Below, piece by piece: positions 25,354 to 33,279 of a DNA stretch of 64,000 nt. Source of the DNA: Aquimarina sp. AU474 (GTDB lineage Bacteria; Bacteroidota; Bacteroidia; Flavobacteriales; Flavobacteriaceae); contig NZ_OMPE01000007.1 of assembly GCF_900312815.1 (NCBI RefSeq), forward strand, positions 1-64,000, given 5' to 3'. How positions within the stretch are numbered: position 1 is the stretch's first letter; the number at the start of each line of letters is the position of its first letter. The notes under the pieces were generated by a model. It saw nothing but the letters and a program-made list of their open reading frames with translations, was not told the origin of the DNA and searched no databases. The translations under genes and the position numbers were made by a program.

Positions 25354-25815
25354 ATGCTTAAAAAAATCATATTATCAATTTTAATTACGTGTGCCTTCTT
25401 CGCTTGTGAATCTACAAATGAATCTAAAGAGATTGTATTTGTCTGTACTCATGGAGCAGCAAGAAGTCCAATTGCAGCGGCTTATTTCAACAAGTTAGCA
25501 AATGAAAATAATTTAAATTACCATGCGGTTTTTAAAGGAACGGAACCAGGTCTAGTTTTAACTAAAGAAACAATCAAAGGGCTAACAAATGATGGATTTA
25601 AAACTGATAATTGGAAACCTGAAAAAGTGACTGTTCAAGATGTTGAAAAAGCATATAAAATTGTAACGTTTGATTGTTCGGTACCTTCTAAAAAATCTTC
25701 GGATTTGACACTTGAGTGGAATGGGACTCCTTCAGTAAGTAAGGATTATAATATTGCAAGGGATGTTATAAAAAATAATGTGGAACAATTAATTGAAGAT
25801 CTTAAAGAAAAATAA
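25354..25815 (+). CDS. Exported low-molecular-weight phosphatase/arsenate-reductase-like lipoprotein (cassette 15)
   Basis: A 153-residue protein. The N-terminus has a lipoprotein signal (LITCAFFACES). The signature CTHGAARS near residue 33 is the C(X)5R phosphate loop of low-molecular-weight protein tyrosine phosphatases and ArsC-type arsenate reductases. The usual downstream DP acid motif is not clear; VTFDCS near residue 110 carries a second Cys. A reducing enzyme of this family is normally cytoplasmic, so the export signal is unusual. It is the single gene in cassette 15. Confidence 0.7.
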   Translation: MLKKIILSILITCAFFACESTNESKEIVFVCTHGAARSPIAAAYFNKLANENNLNYHAVFKGTEPGLVLTKETIKGLTNDGFKTDNWKPEKVTVQDVEKAYKIVTFDCSVPSKKSSDLTLEWNGTPSVSKDYNIARDVIKNNVEQLIEDLKEK

Positions 25816-25821
25816 AAACGA

Positions 25822-25865
25822 ACGTACAACGTTATGTATGACGTTCATTGCCTGCAAAAACCAAA
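25822..25865 (+). repeat. attC-like site R15, left half only
   Basis: The left core ACGTACAAC (25822-25830) mirrors GTTGTACGT of R14 exactly. The arm GTTATGTATGACGTTCATTGC follows the type D pattern. The next 220 bp hold no convincing right arm or right core before the SulP gene. A short CATATACACC could be a residue of it. Confidence 0.7.
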
Positions 25866-26083
25866 AACCTCATATACACCTGAACAATAGGGGCTTATAA
25901 AAAAAAGAAAACAAGAATATTTCAAATAAAAATTTCGTATTTTTTTAAGTATTCATTTACCAGAAGACAGTTTCATTTTTCCAATTTAATTAACAACTCC
26001 CCTTTCTCACCCCTAATAATTCCGAATATTTACTATTTTAGTAGATTAGGTTAATATTAATAAATCATTCGATAGCTAAATAA

Positions 26084-28315
26084 ATGGAAACTACACCCAA
26101 AAAAGGTATTCAGGGATTAATTGAAAATTGGCAAAATGATTTAGTCGCCGCGGTGAGTGTCGCACTCATTGCTTTACCCCTTTCATTAGGTATTGCTTTG
26201 GCAGCGGGAGCACCTGCAATGTCGGGTATATTTTCTGCCATCGTAGGTGGTGTGATTACAACCCTGTATCGGGGTGGTCACATATCTGTCAACGGACCTG
26301 CCAAAGGAGTCATTGGAGTTATACTTTTGGGTATTGCATTGATGGATGATGGTTCAGGTCAAGCCTTTAATTATGTATTGGCAGCAGTAGTAGTTTCAGG
26401 CGCAATTCAAATGTTATTGGGGTTATTAAAATTGGGTCGATTAGCGGACATTTTCCACTCTTCTGTGATTCACGGAATTTTAGCAGCCATCGGAATTATC
26501 ATATTTGCGAAACAGATCCATGTCGCCATGGGAACACATTCTGATAGCCCGAGCATTATACAAAACCTAATCGATGCAATTGTATACTTACCTAAAGCGA
26601 ATCCTTTTGTCTTAATTATTGCTTTGACAGGATTACTTTTATTATTATTTCAATCCAAAATTAGTCACCGGTTTTTCCATCTTTTACCTGCACCCATGTG
26701 GGTTATAGTCCTATCCATTCCATTTGTCTATATCTTCAATTTCTTTGACCAACATACTCTTTCATTCTTTGGAAAAGCATATGAGGTAGGACCTCATCTA
26801 TTGTTAAACATTCCTGATACTATTATGGATTCAATAATGCATCCCAATTTTAGTAAAATTAATACACTTGAATTCTGGACAACCGTATTTTCCATTTTAA
26901 TTATAACAAGTATTGAATCCTTAGCCATTGCAAAAGCAGTTGACAAAATTGACCCCTATAGACGCAAAACAGATTTAAATAAGGATTTAACAGGTATTGG
27001 TTTCAGTACAGTCGTAGCTGGTTTAATTGGAGGTTTGCCAATCATTGCCGTGATTATTCGAAGCACTGTCAATATCCATAATGGTGCCAAGACAAAGTGG
27101 TCTAATATGTATCAAGGACTTTTGTTACTACTTTTTATTGTGGTATTGAGTCCAATAATGAGACAAGTACCACTATGTGCTTTTGCCATTTTACTTGTTT
27201 ATACTGGGTTTAAATTGGCCTCGCCAGCAGTCTTCAAACAAGTTTATAATCAAGGAACTGAGCAACTAACATTCTTTATTGGGACTATGGTTTTAACCCT
27301 ATATACTAATTTATTAATTGGTTTACTCGGTGGATTATTATTGGCATTGATTATTCACATGTTGCTGGCTAAACTGTCTATTCCTCAATTTTTTAAAATG
27401 GTATATAATTCGCGTACAAAATTGGTCAAGGGACCGGATGGCAGTTTCGATTTAAAGATTAGAGGGATTGCGAATTTCTTAGGTATTATAAAAATCGACA
27501 AACTAGTAACCCAAATTCCTTCTGGAGCAGATGTCAATATTGATTTATCAGAAACAAGATTGGTAGGTATGACCTATATGGATTACTTGGTGGAATACTT
27601 AAAGATACAAAGGGCTTCGGGCGGTAAGGTCTTTATAACCGGATTGGATTCGCATGTTTCATCATCTACGCATAATAGGGCTTTAAAAATTAGTTTGACC
27701 AGTTCTGCGGCTAAATTATCGCTAAGGCAAAAACGATTGTTAAATTTAGCAAATGAGAAAGATTATCAATACACGAGTCAAGTTGATTGGAATACAATTT
27801 ATCTAAAGAAGTTCCACTTTTTTGAAATTAGACCTATTGAACGCAAATACAATTGTCTTAAAGGAACATTTAAGGATTTGGATGTGTCTTGGGAAATTGC
27901 GGATGTAACATTTAATGAAGGCCAAGCTTTTACAGCTGAGACATTTAACACAACCCTAATGGTCTTAAAACTGGATAAAAAAATACCCATTTTTACGATG
28001 GAAAAAGAAGGAGTATTAGAAAAAATATTTGATCGGGTGATGGCATTTACCGGTTATAAAGATGTTGATTTTGAGATGTATCCGGATTTTTCTAAAAAAT
28101 TCAGACTTAAGGGGAATAATGAATCTGAGATTAGATCATTTTTTACAGATGAAATCATTCACTTTTTCGAAAATCATCAGATTTATCATTTAGAAAGCAA
28201 TGGTGAGGCATTAATCATTTTTGATAAAATTAAATTAGCCCGAACAGATGAAACCATTGCGTTTGTGGATTATGGTAAAGAATTGGCCACGCTCTTAAAT
28301 GCCAAAACAACATAA
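26084..28315 (+). CDS. SulP-family anion transporter with STAS and extra C-terminal domain
   Basis: A 743-residue membrane transporter. Residues about 15-450 carry the SulP core (the first transmembrane run with LVAAVSVALIALPLSLGIALAAGAPAMSG and HISVNGPAKGVIG). A STAS domain follows near 460-560 (DVNIDLSETRLVGMTYMDYLVEYL). About 170 more residues have no assigned family but recur in flavobacterial SulP proteins. The substrate is probably bicarbonate, sulfate or another anion. It is bordered by a truncated R15 on the left and by R16 on the right. Confidence 0.85.
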   Translation: METTPKKGIQGLIENWQNDLVAAVSVALIALPLSLGIALAAGAPAMSGIFSAIVGGVITTLYRGGHISVNGPAKGVIGVILLGIALMDDGSGQAFNYVLAAVVVSGAIQMLLGLLKLGRLADIFHSSVIHGILAAIGIIIFAKQIHVAMGTHSDSPSIIQNLIDAIVYLPKANPFVLIIALTGLLLLLFQSKISHRFFHLLPAPMWVIVLSIPFVYIFNFFDQHTLSFFGKAYEVGPHLLLNIPDTIMDSIMHPNFSKINTLEFWTTVFSILIITSIESLAIAKAVDKIDPYRRKTDLNKDLTGIGFSTVVAGLIGGLPIIAVIIRSTVNIHNGAKTKWSNMYQGLLLLLFIVVLSPIMRQVPLCAFAILLVYTGFKLASPAVFKQVYNQGTEQLTFFIGTMVLTLYTNLLIGLLGGLLLALIIHMLLAKLSIPQFFKMVYNSRTKLVKGPDGSFDLKIRGIANFLGIIKIDKLVTQIPSGADVNIDLSETRLVGMTYMDYLVEYLKIQRASGGKVFITGLDSHVSSSTHNRALKISLTSSAAKLSLRQKRLLNLANEKDYQYTSQVDWNTIYLKKFHFFEIRPIERKYNCLKGTFKDLDVSWEIADVTFNEGQAFTAETFNTTLMVLKLDKKIPIFTMEKEGVLEKIFDRVMAFTGYKDVDFEMYPDFSKKFRLKGNNESEIRSFFTDEIIHFFENHQIYHLESNGEALIIFDKIKLARTDETIAFVDYGKELATLLNAKTT

Positions 28316-28320
28316 TAATT

Positions 28321-28459
28321 GAGGTATAAGAGATGTAAATATAAAATTTAGCGTTTATCAACATTAAAGGTAAAAGCAAAATATTATATTTGGCATAATA
28401 TCAAATCAAAACTTAGTGCACGCTCTCATCCTATATTTCTCATAGTAAACGTTATATAC
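28321..28459 (+). repeat. attC-like site R16 (type B, eroded left core)
   Basis: The right core is GTTATATAC (28451-28459), 17 bp before the DUF3050 start. The right arm ATCCTATATTTCTCATAG pairs loosely with GGTATAAGAGATGTAAATAT. The middle shares ATAAAAGCAAAATATT-like sequence with R9. No clear left core is seen. Confidence 0.55.
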
Positions 28460-28475
28460 AAACGACAACTACAGA

Positions 28476-29264
28476 ATGAATCAAATACAACATATAGAAA
28501 ATGAGATTTCAGGGTTAAGAAATCAACTACGGCATCATACGCTTTATGACAACTTAGAGACAGTAGATGACATCAGGGTTTTTATGGAAAATCATGTATT
28601 TGCCGTTTGGGATTTTATGTCACTTTTAAAATCATTACAAATAGAATTAACAAATGTTCAAATCCCTTGGACTCCATGTAAAAACCCAGTTCTTTCAAGA
28701 TTCATAAATGAAATCGTACATGGAGAAGAAAGTGATATTAATGAATTAGGAGAACCTAAAAGTCATTTTGAAATGTATTTGGATGCAATGATTCAAGCCC
28801 ATGGAAATACAGCTGAGATCAATAATTTTATAAGATTAATTGAATCTGGAAATTCAATTGAATGTTCATTACACGAAATCAATATTGATAAAAGAGTTGC
28901 TGATTTTGTGAAATTTTCTTTTTCAATTATTGAAACCAACAAAGCTCACCTTGTAGCTTCTGCATTCACATTTGGACGAGAAGATGTCATCCCCGACATG
29001 TTTATTGAAATCCTTAAAAATGCTGATTCTGAAAACAAGTCATATATCAAGCTGACATATTATTTAGAAAGACATATAGAATTAGATGGTGATGAGCATG
29101 GGCCACTATCTCTTAAAATGATTTCAGAACTTTGCGGCAATGACGAACAAAAATGGAGTGAAACCTTGGCCGTTGCAAAACAATCATTACAGCAAAGAAT
29201 TTTGTTATGGGATGCAATTAATGATATTATAAAAGAGCAAAAGCTAGCATGCAATATGGCATAA
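28476..29264 (+). CDS. DUF3050 family protein (cassette 16)
   Basis: A 262-residue protein with the DUF3050 layout: [19 protein letters not shown] at the start, [20 protein letters not shown] near residue 35, [12 protein letters not shown] near 80, and [17 protein letters not shown] near 200. The repeated His and Glu residues on long helices suggest a haem-oxygenase/TenA-like fold that binds a metal or small molecule. Function is not established. It shares its cassette with the alpha/beta hydrolase 54 bp downstream. Confidence 0.85.
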   Translation: MNQIQHIENEISGLRNQLRHHTLYDNLETVDDIRVFMENHVFAVWDFMSLLKSLQIELTNVQIPWTPCKNPVLSRFINEIVHGEESDINELGEPKSHFEMYLDAMIQAHGNTAEINNFIRLIESGNSIECSLHEINIDKRVADFVKFSFSIIETNKAHLVASAFTFGREDVIPDMFIEILKNADSENKSYIKLTYYLERHIELDGDEHGPLSLKMISELCGNDEQKWSETLAVAKQSLQQRILLWDAINDIIKEQKLACNMA

Positions 29265-29318
29265 AAGACTTTAAAACGATCTTTTACACTCACCGTTACG
29301 CCATTAAAAAGATAGTTC

Positions 29319-30104
29319 ATGAACATTAAAATCCTTGACCAGTTATTCATAAGACATAACGAAATAGATAAAAACAGACAATCGATTTGGTTTTTGCACG
29401 GATTTGCTGATTCTGGATTGGCATACAAAGAAGTTTTTGATTCAAAAATTTCGAACGAATTTAATCTTTATGTGGTAGACTTACCGGGATATGGAGTTAG
29501 CCCCATAAATAATGAGTATCTATCGATTAAAGAGCAAGCTGACTTGCTCTCGGGAATAATAGAAAAAGAAACTTACAACAATGGAAAAGTAAATATTGTT
29601 GCGCACTCTATTGGTGCTTTAATAGGAACTTGGATTTGCAAACTACAATCTGAAAAAATTAATTATTTTTTTAATATAGAGGGTAATTTAACCGAGGCAG
29701 ACAGCTATTTATCAAGTAAACCTTTGAATTTTGAAACGGCTAAAGATTTTATACAATCATTTGAGAAAGAAATTTTTAAAAATGCAATCCAAGAAGAAAG
29801 GTACAGAAGATATTATAGCAGTTTGAGATTTGCTAATCCAAAAGGAATGCGCAATTGGGGCATCACAAGTCAAGAGCATATAAAAAATAATAAGTGCGGA
29901 TTTGAGTTTAAAAATCTGAATTGCAACAAAATATATATTTGGGGAGATGTAGACACACCAAAAGAAACGCAGGAGTTCTTAAAAGAGCAAAATATTCCAA
30001 ATATGCTATATAAAGGAATTGGTCATTGGCATATGGTTGAGAATTCAGAAAATCTTTACAATGACATTGGAGATAAAATAAAAACGGTGCTGGACAATTC
30101 ATAA
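29319..30104 (+). CDS. Alpha/beta hydrolase (cassette 16)
   Basis: A 261-residue alpha/beta hydrolase. WFLHGFADSGLAYKEVF is the oxyanion-hole region, AHSIGALIGTW the nucleophile elbow (Ser near residue 99), and GIGHWHMVENSE near the C-terminus carries the catalytic His. No signal peptide is visible. It follows the DUF3050 gene by 54 bp in one cassette. Its stop runs into the left arm of R17. Confidence 0.8.
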   Translation: MNIKILDQLFIRHNEIDKNRQSIWFLHGFADSGLAYKEVFDSKISNEFNLYVVDLPGYGVSPINNEYLSIKEQADLLSGIIEKETYNNGKVNIVAHSIGALIGTWICKLQSEKINYFFNIEGNLTEADSYLSSKPLNFETAKDFIQSFEKEIFKNAIQEERYRRYYSSLRFANPKGMRNWGITSQEHIKNNKCGFEFKNLNCNKIYIWGDVDTPKETQEFLKEQNIPNMLYKGIGHWHMVENSENLYNDIGDKIKTVLDNS

Positions 30105-30219
30105 GAAAATAAAGGGCATTTGCGCTTATACCAAAGATCTGTACCTGTCTACAAAGTCGTCAATCTGAAACGTATTGCTTATCACCTACTCTACGTTTCT
30201 TATACGAGACGTTAGCAGT
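30090..30219 (+). repeat. attC-like site R17 (type B, left core eroded)
   Basis: The right core GTTAGCAGT (30211-30219) is preceded by CTCTACGTTTCTTATACG. The left arm CATAAGAAAATAAAGGG overlaps the hydrolase stop codon. The layout and centre (GAAACGTATTGCTTATCACC) match R9. The usual AAC at the left end is replaced, so this end may no longer recombine. Confidence 0.65.
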
Positions 30220-30286
30220 AATATTATACCCTCGAGGTAAATAAATGACAAAAATTATCTATTTATAACATCTTACAAGGATATCA

Positions 30287-30697
30287 TTACACTTCCAAAA
30301 TAATACTCGTTTTGGAAGCGCCATACGCTGCTATTTTTTCAAGAAAAGAAATAAGATGCTTATTGTTTCTAAAATAACCCAAAACGCATAAGCAATCATC
30401 ACCAGTAATTCTATCACAACTTTGCACTTCTTCCATTGCTAGTATTTGTTTTTGAGCATCAGTTGTTCCTGTTGTTCCTCGATGCATTACTAATGTTATA
30501 TATGCTTTAGTCTCAATGCCCAATTTTTCATGATTTACTTTTAAAGCATAGCCTTCTATAATTCCTTCTTCTTCCATTTGCCTAACACGCTTGCCAATAG
30601 CAGGAGCAGACAATCCTACTTCTTTTCCAATATTAGCGAAGCTTTCTCTAGCATTAATTTTTAGCATTTCAAGTATCTTTTTATCCAATGTATCCAT
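30287..30697 (-). CDS. Lrp/AsnC-family transcription regulator
   Basis: A 136-residue regulator. The N-terminal helix-turn-helix (LDKKILEMLKINARESFANIGKEVGLSAPAIGKRVRQ) is followed by a RAM ligand-binding domain (ITGDDCLCVLGYFRN). Lrp proteins sense amino acids or similar ligands. It is transcribed against the general direction of the cassettes and divergently from the YgjV-like gene. A palindrome in the gap is likely its operator. It seems to be part of cassette 17. Confidence 0.85.
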   Translation of the reverse strand: MDTLDKKILEMLKINARESFANIGKEVGLSAPAIGKRVRQMEEEGIIEGYALKVNHEKLGIETKAYITLVMHRGTTGTTDAQKQILAMEEVQSCDRITGDDCLCVLGYFRNNKHLISFLEKIAAYGASKTSIILEV

Positions 30698-30722
30698 TTA
30701 TAATCAAAATTTTATTATTAAT

Positions 30723-30741
30723 TATTCGATATAATCGAATA
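30723..30741. promoter_or_regulatory. Perfect palindrome between Lrp and YgjV-like genes
   Basis: TATTCGAT, three bases, ATCGAATA. A related half-element, TTAATTCGATTATAA, follows at about 30756. It lies in the 166-bp divergent gap and is the best candidate binding site of the Lrp regulator. Confidence 0.55.
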
Positions 30742-30793
30742 TAAATATACGTTTATTAATTCGATTATAAACCAAAAATAAGATAATGCATTC

Positions 30794-30801
30794 TATATTT
30801 G
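30794..30801 (+). promoter_or_regulatory. Bacteroidota -7 promoter element
   Basis: TATATTTG fits the TAnnTTTG consensus of the Bacteroidota primary sigma factor. It sits about 60 bp before the ATG at 30864. No strong -33 element is seen. Confidence 0.4.
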
Positions 30802-30863
30802 TATCACAATATACAAACAGAATAGTTTCCAATTTTAATTAATCAAACCAAAAAAGATAAAGC

Positions 30864-31100
30864 ATGAGTCCAATTTTAATTGATAGTATCGGTTATGCTG
30901 CTCTCGTTATCAATCTATATTCTATGTCTACCAAAGGCGAATATAAACTACGTTTAATATCACTAATCGCTAACATAGGTTACATTTTATATGGTGCATT
31001 AATTACTGCAACACCAATAATTGTAGGGTGTACAATTGCTGTACTTCTTCATGGATATCACATAAGAAGATTACGAATAAATAAGAAAAGTAATGATTAA
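30864..31100 (+). CDS. YgjV-like small membrane protein
   Basis: A 78-residue protein with three hydrophobic segments: IDSIGYAALVINLYSMSTK, LRLISLIANIGYILYGALI and IIVGCTIAVLLHGYHIRRL. The layout fits the YgjV-like/Imp-YgjV family of inner-membrane proteins, whose function is unknown. Its end overlaps the start of the acetyltransferase gene by 8 bp, so both are translated from one transcript. The divergent Lrp gene probably controls them. Confidence 0.65.
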   Translation: MSPILIDSIGYAALVINLYSMSTKGEYKLRLISLIANIGYILYGALITATPIIVGCTIAVLLHGYHIRRLRINKKSND

Positions 31101-31608
31101 AATAAAAATAGCTACGCAAGCAGATACAGCGATTTTAGCACTTGTAGGTCGATTAACATGGGCAGAATCTCATGGGCATTATATCGAAGATAAAAACGAT
31201 GTATTAAAATACCTTAACGAGAATTTTTCAGTTTCTAAAACGAAACAGAATATAAACAATCCCAAGCAACTCTTCTATATTATTTATGTAGATGATTTAC
31301 CTGTCGGTTATGCCAAATTAGTAGTACATGCATCAAATAAAAATGTTACATCACAAAACAGTTGTCAATTAGAACGAATTTTTATCCTAAATGATTTTAT
31401 ACCCTTAAAAATTGGACAACAACTTTTAAACTTTGTTGAAGAAAAAGCTCAAGAATTACGATTAGATACGATGTGGCTCTCTGTGTACATAAAAAATAAT
31501 AGAGCCATTAGGTTCTATGAAAGAAATGAATTTAAAAACGTTGGAGCATTAAATTTTATAGTCAATGGAAAAGACTACGAAAATATAATCTTCTCAAAAA
31601 AAATATAG
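31093..31608 (+). CDS. GNAT-family acetyltransferase (cassette 17)
   Basis: A 171-residue GNAT protein. LERIFILNDFIPLKIGQQLLNFVEEKAQE is motif A (the usual R-G-x-G-x-G/A is altered), and WLSVYIKNNRAIRFYERNEFKNVG is motif B. The family acetylates small amines or proteins. It overlaps the YgjV-like gene by 8 bp. It is the last gene of cassette 17. Confidence 0.8.
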   Translation: MIKIKIATQADTAILALVGRLTWAESHGHYIEDKNDVLKYLNENFSVSKTKQNINNPKQLFYIIYVDDLPVGYAKLVVHASNKNVTSQNSCQLERIFILNDFIPLKIGQQLLNFVEEKAQELRLDTMWLSVYIKNNRAIRFYERNEFKNVGALNFIVNGKDYENIIFSKKI

Positions 31609-31736
31609 GTCTGCAAGTTATCTAAAATCTAGAAATAGAAAAGATAAAACAAAATATAAAAATTATGCGCTATGCTATACCGAAAAGTTAGTGTATTTTT
31701 ATCTGCTACGTTTCATATACCAAACCGTTGGTCAAC
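31609..31736 (+). repeat. attC-like site R18 (type C, weak left half)
   Basis: The right half, TAGTGTATTTTTATCTGC then TACGTTTCATATACC and the core GTTGGTCAAC (31727-31736), closely matches the right halves of R13 and R21. The expected left core, reverse complement of GTTAGCAGT, is not clearly present. Its right core is partly mirrored at R19 (GACCAA). Confidence 0.6.
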
Positions 31737-31750
31737 ATTTGAGAAAAACG

Positions 31751-32269
31751 ATGATTGAGATTAAAAAAGCTAATAATTCGACTGAATTTAAAATCATTGA
31801 AGCATTAGCTAACAAAATTTTGCACGAAGTTTATGATCCAATTATTCCAGCTGAACATACTGATTATTTTATAACAGAATTTCAAACAGAAAATGCAATT
31901 GAAAATCAAATTAAAAATGAAAATTTCAGTTACTTTCTCTTAAATTTTGACACTAAAAATGTTGGATATTTAGGAATTCAAAAACTGGATAAAAAATTAA
32001 TTTTGAGTAAACTTTATATTCTAGAATCTTTTCGTGGACTTAAAATTGGAAAAAAAGCGCTGGAATACGTTAACGCATTCGCAACAGATAACGGAATTGA
32101 TAAAATTGAACTAATTGTTAACCGGCAAAATCAAAATACGATTGATATTTATTTAAAAAACGGGTTTAAAATAGTAGAATCCATTGTAAATTCCTTCCCA
32201 AACGGACATTCTGTAGAGGATTATAAAATGGAAAAAATTACAAATATTACTAAGAATGGTCCTTGGTAG
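31751..32269 (+). CDS. GNAT-family acetyltransferase (cassette 18)
   Basis: A 172-residue GNAT protein from the ATG at 31751, just after R18. Starts further upstream would lie within the recombination site. LSKLYILESFRGLKIGKKALEYVNAFA is motif A and QNQNTIDIYLKNGFKIVES motif B. It is not closely alike the GNAT protein of cassette 17. It is the single gene of cassette 18. Confidence 0.8.
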   Translation: MIEIKKANNSTEFKIIEALANKILHEVYDPIIPAEHTDYFITEFQTENAIENQIKNENFSYFLLNFDTKNVGYLGIQKLDKKLILSKLYILESFRGLKIGKKALEYVNAFATDNGIDKIELIVNRQNQNTIDIYLKNGFKIVESIVNSFPNGHSVEDYKMEKITNITKNGPW

Positions 32270-32283
32270 AAAAAATACGAACG

Positions 32284-32320
32284 TAGACCAATGTGTATAA
32301 TTAATTGCTAGAGCTTCTAT
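32284..32320 (+). repeat. attC-like site R19, left half only
   Basis: TAGACCAATGTGTATAATTAATTGCTAG lacks three bases of the usual AAC end, but GACCAA mirrors the R18 right core. The arm matches R7 and R4. It is cut short at the ATG of the AraC gene at 32321. Confidence 0.6.
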
Positions 32321-33160
32321 ATGCCTATAGAAAATATACCCGAAATTTATATTAAGGACAAAAAAGGAAGTCCTGATTTGTTCGTCTATGATTTTAAGAT
32401 GACTCGTGACGTTGTTAAAAGCAAGGTCAATTTGGGTATGAATATGTTTAGTTTTTTACAAGTTGGAAAAAAACAAGTGCACTTTGCCGGGACATCCGTT
32501 GCTGTAAATAAGGATCAATCGTTGTTGTTAAAAAAAGGAAATTGGCTTTGGACGGAGTTACTAGATACAGAGGCTATTTATTACTGTAAGCTCTTCTTTT
32601 TTTCAGAAAAAAAATTAAAAGAGTTTCTAGAAAAACACACAGAAAATAATCTGATAGTAAAAGAAGAAACACCTTATTTTATAATCAGAAATGATGCATA
32701 CATAACTTCTTACCTAACTTCATTATCAACAATTAGTGAAGCACCAACGATTTTTATAGAGAATTTACTTTCTGTAAAATTTGAAGAATTAATGCTATAT
32801 CTTCTACAGAAATATGGAAAAAAATTTGAATTATATCTACGTTCTTTAATAATCAAAGAAACTTCACAATTTAAAAGAATTGTAGAAAAGAAAATCCATT
32901 CTAATCTGAAATTGGAAGAAATCGCGTTTTTATGCAATATGAGTTTATCTACTTTTAAACGCCATTTTATTAAAGAATATGAAATGTCACCCGGAAAATG
33001 GCTTCAAGATAAACGACTTCAAAAAGCAAAAGAAACATTAGAACAGGGAAATGTAAAACCATCAGATATTTATATGGATTTTGGTTATAACAATCTTTCA
33101 AACTTTAGTGTAGCCTTTAAAAATAAATTCGGTTTTAGCCCAAATCAGGTTTCTAATTAA
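32321..33160 (+). CDS. AraC-family transcription regulator
   Basis: A 279-residue regulator with an N-terminal sensor half (beta-rich, about 1-165) and a C-terminal AraC helix-turn-helix (LKLEEIAFLCNMSLSTFKRHF, YEMSPGKWLQDKRLQKAKETL, FGYNNLSNFSVAFKNKFGFSPNQ). Its ATG starts directly at the end of the truncated site R19, so its native leader has been replaced. A GlcG/HbpS gene lies 119 bp downstream and is a possible target. Confidence 0.85.
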   Translation: MPIENIPEIYIKDKKGSPDLFVYDFKMTRDVVKSKVNLGMNMFSFLQVGKKQVHFAGTSVAVNKDQSLLLKKGNWLWTELLDTEAIYYCKLFFFSEKKLKEFLEKHTENNLIVKEETPYFIIRNDAYITSYLTSLSTISEAPTIFIENLLSVKFEELMLYLLQKYGKKFELYLRSLIIKETSQFKRIVEKKIHSNLKLEEIAFLCNMSLSTFKRHFIKEYEMSPGKWLQDKRLQKAKETLEQGNVKPSDIYMDFGYNNLSNFSVAFKNKFGFSPNQVSN

Positions 33161-33237
33161 AATTCTTCCTTTCAAATTTGACCTTTTTTCATAAGTTATT
33201 GAACCGTTTTAGTAATTCGATTAGATGACTATCAAAG

Positions 33238-33245
33238 TACATTTG
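33238..33245 (+). promoter_or_regulatory. Bacteroidota -7 promoter element
   Basis: TACATTTG fits TAnnTTTG and lies 35 bp before the ATG at 33280. It implies that the GlcG/HbpS gene has its own promoter. Confidence 0.4.
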
Positions 33246-33279
33246 CATCAAATTAATAACAATACTAAAACAAAAAGTT

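Larger units (their letters stand above)
547..32320 (+). mobile_element. Integron-like gene cassette array, no integrase visible
   Basis: This span contains 19 attC-like palindromes or fragments (R1-R19), nearly all placed between the stop codon of one gene and the start of the next. Cassette-specific cores match as inverse complements across each gene unit and not across each palindrome: GTTGTACACC/GGTGTACAAC, GTTGTAAGC/GCTTACAAC, GTTGTACGC/GCGTACAAC, GTTGGCA/TGCCAAC, GATAGGAC/GTCCTATC, GTTACCCAAC/GTTGGGTAAC, TTAGGCAAT/ATTGCCTAA and GTTGTACGT/ACGTACAAC. Classical integron attC sites behave this way. Almost all genes point the same way. No integrase or attI is seen. If classical polarity holds, an integrase would lie to the left of the window. 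The array is interrupted by a SulP gene at 26-28 kb, and some sites are truncated. Confidence 0.75.

Noticed and set aside
547..32320. Reading the palindromes as simple REP elements or terminators
   Set aside because: Cores match across the genes between the sites and not within sites. Terminators or REP elements would not show that.
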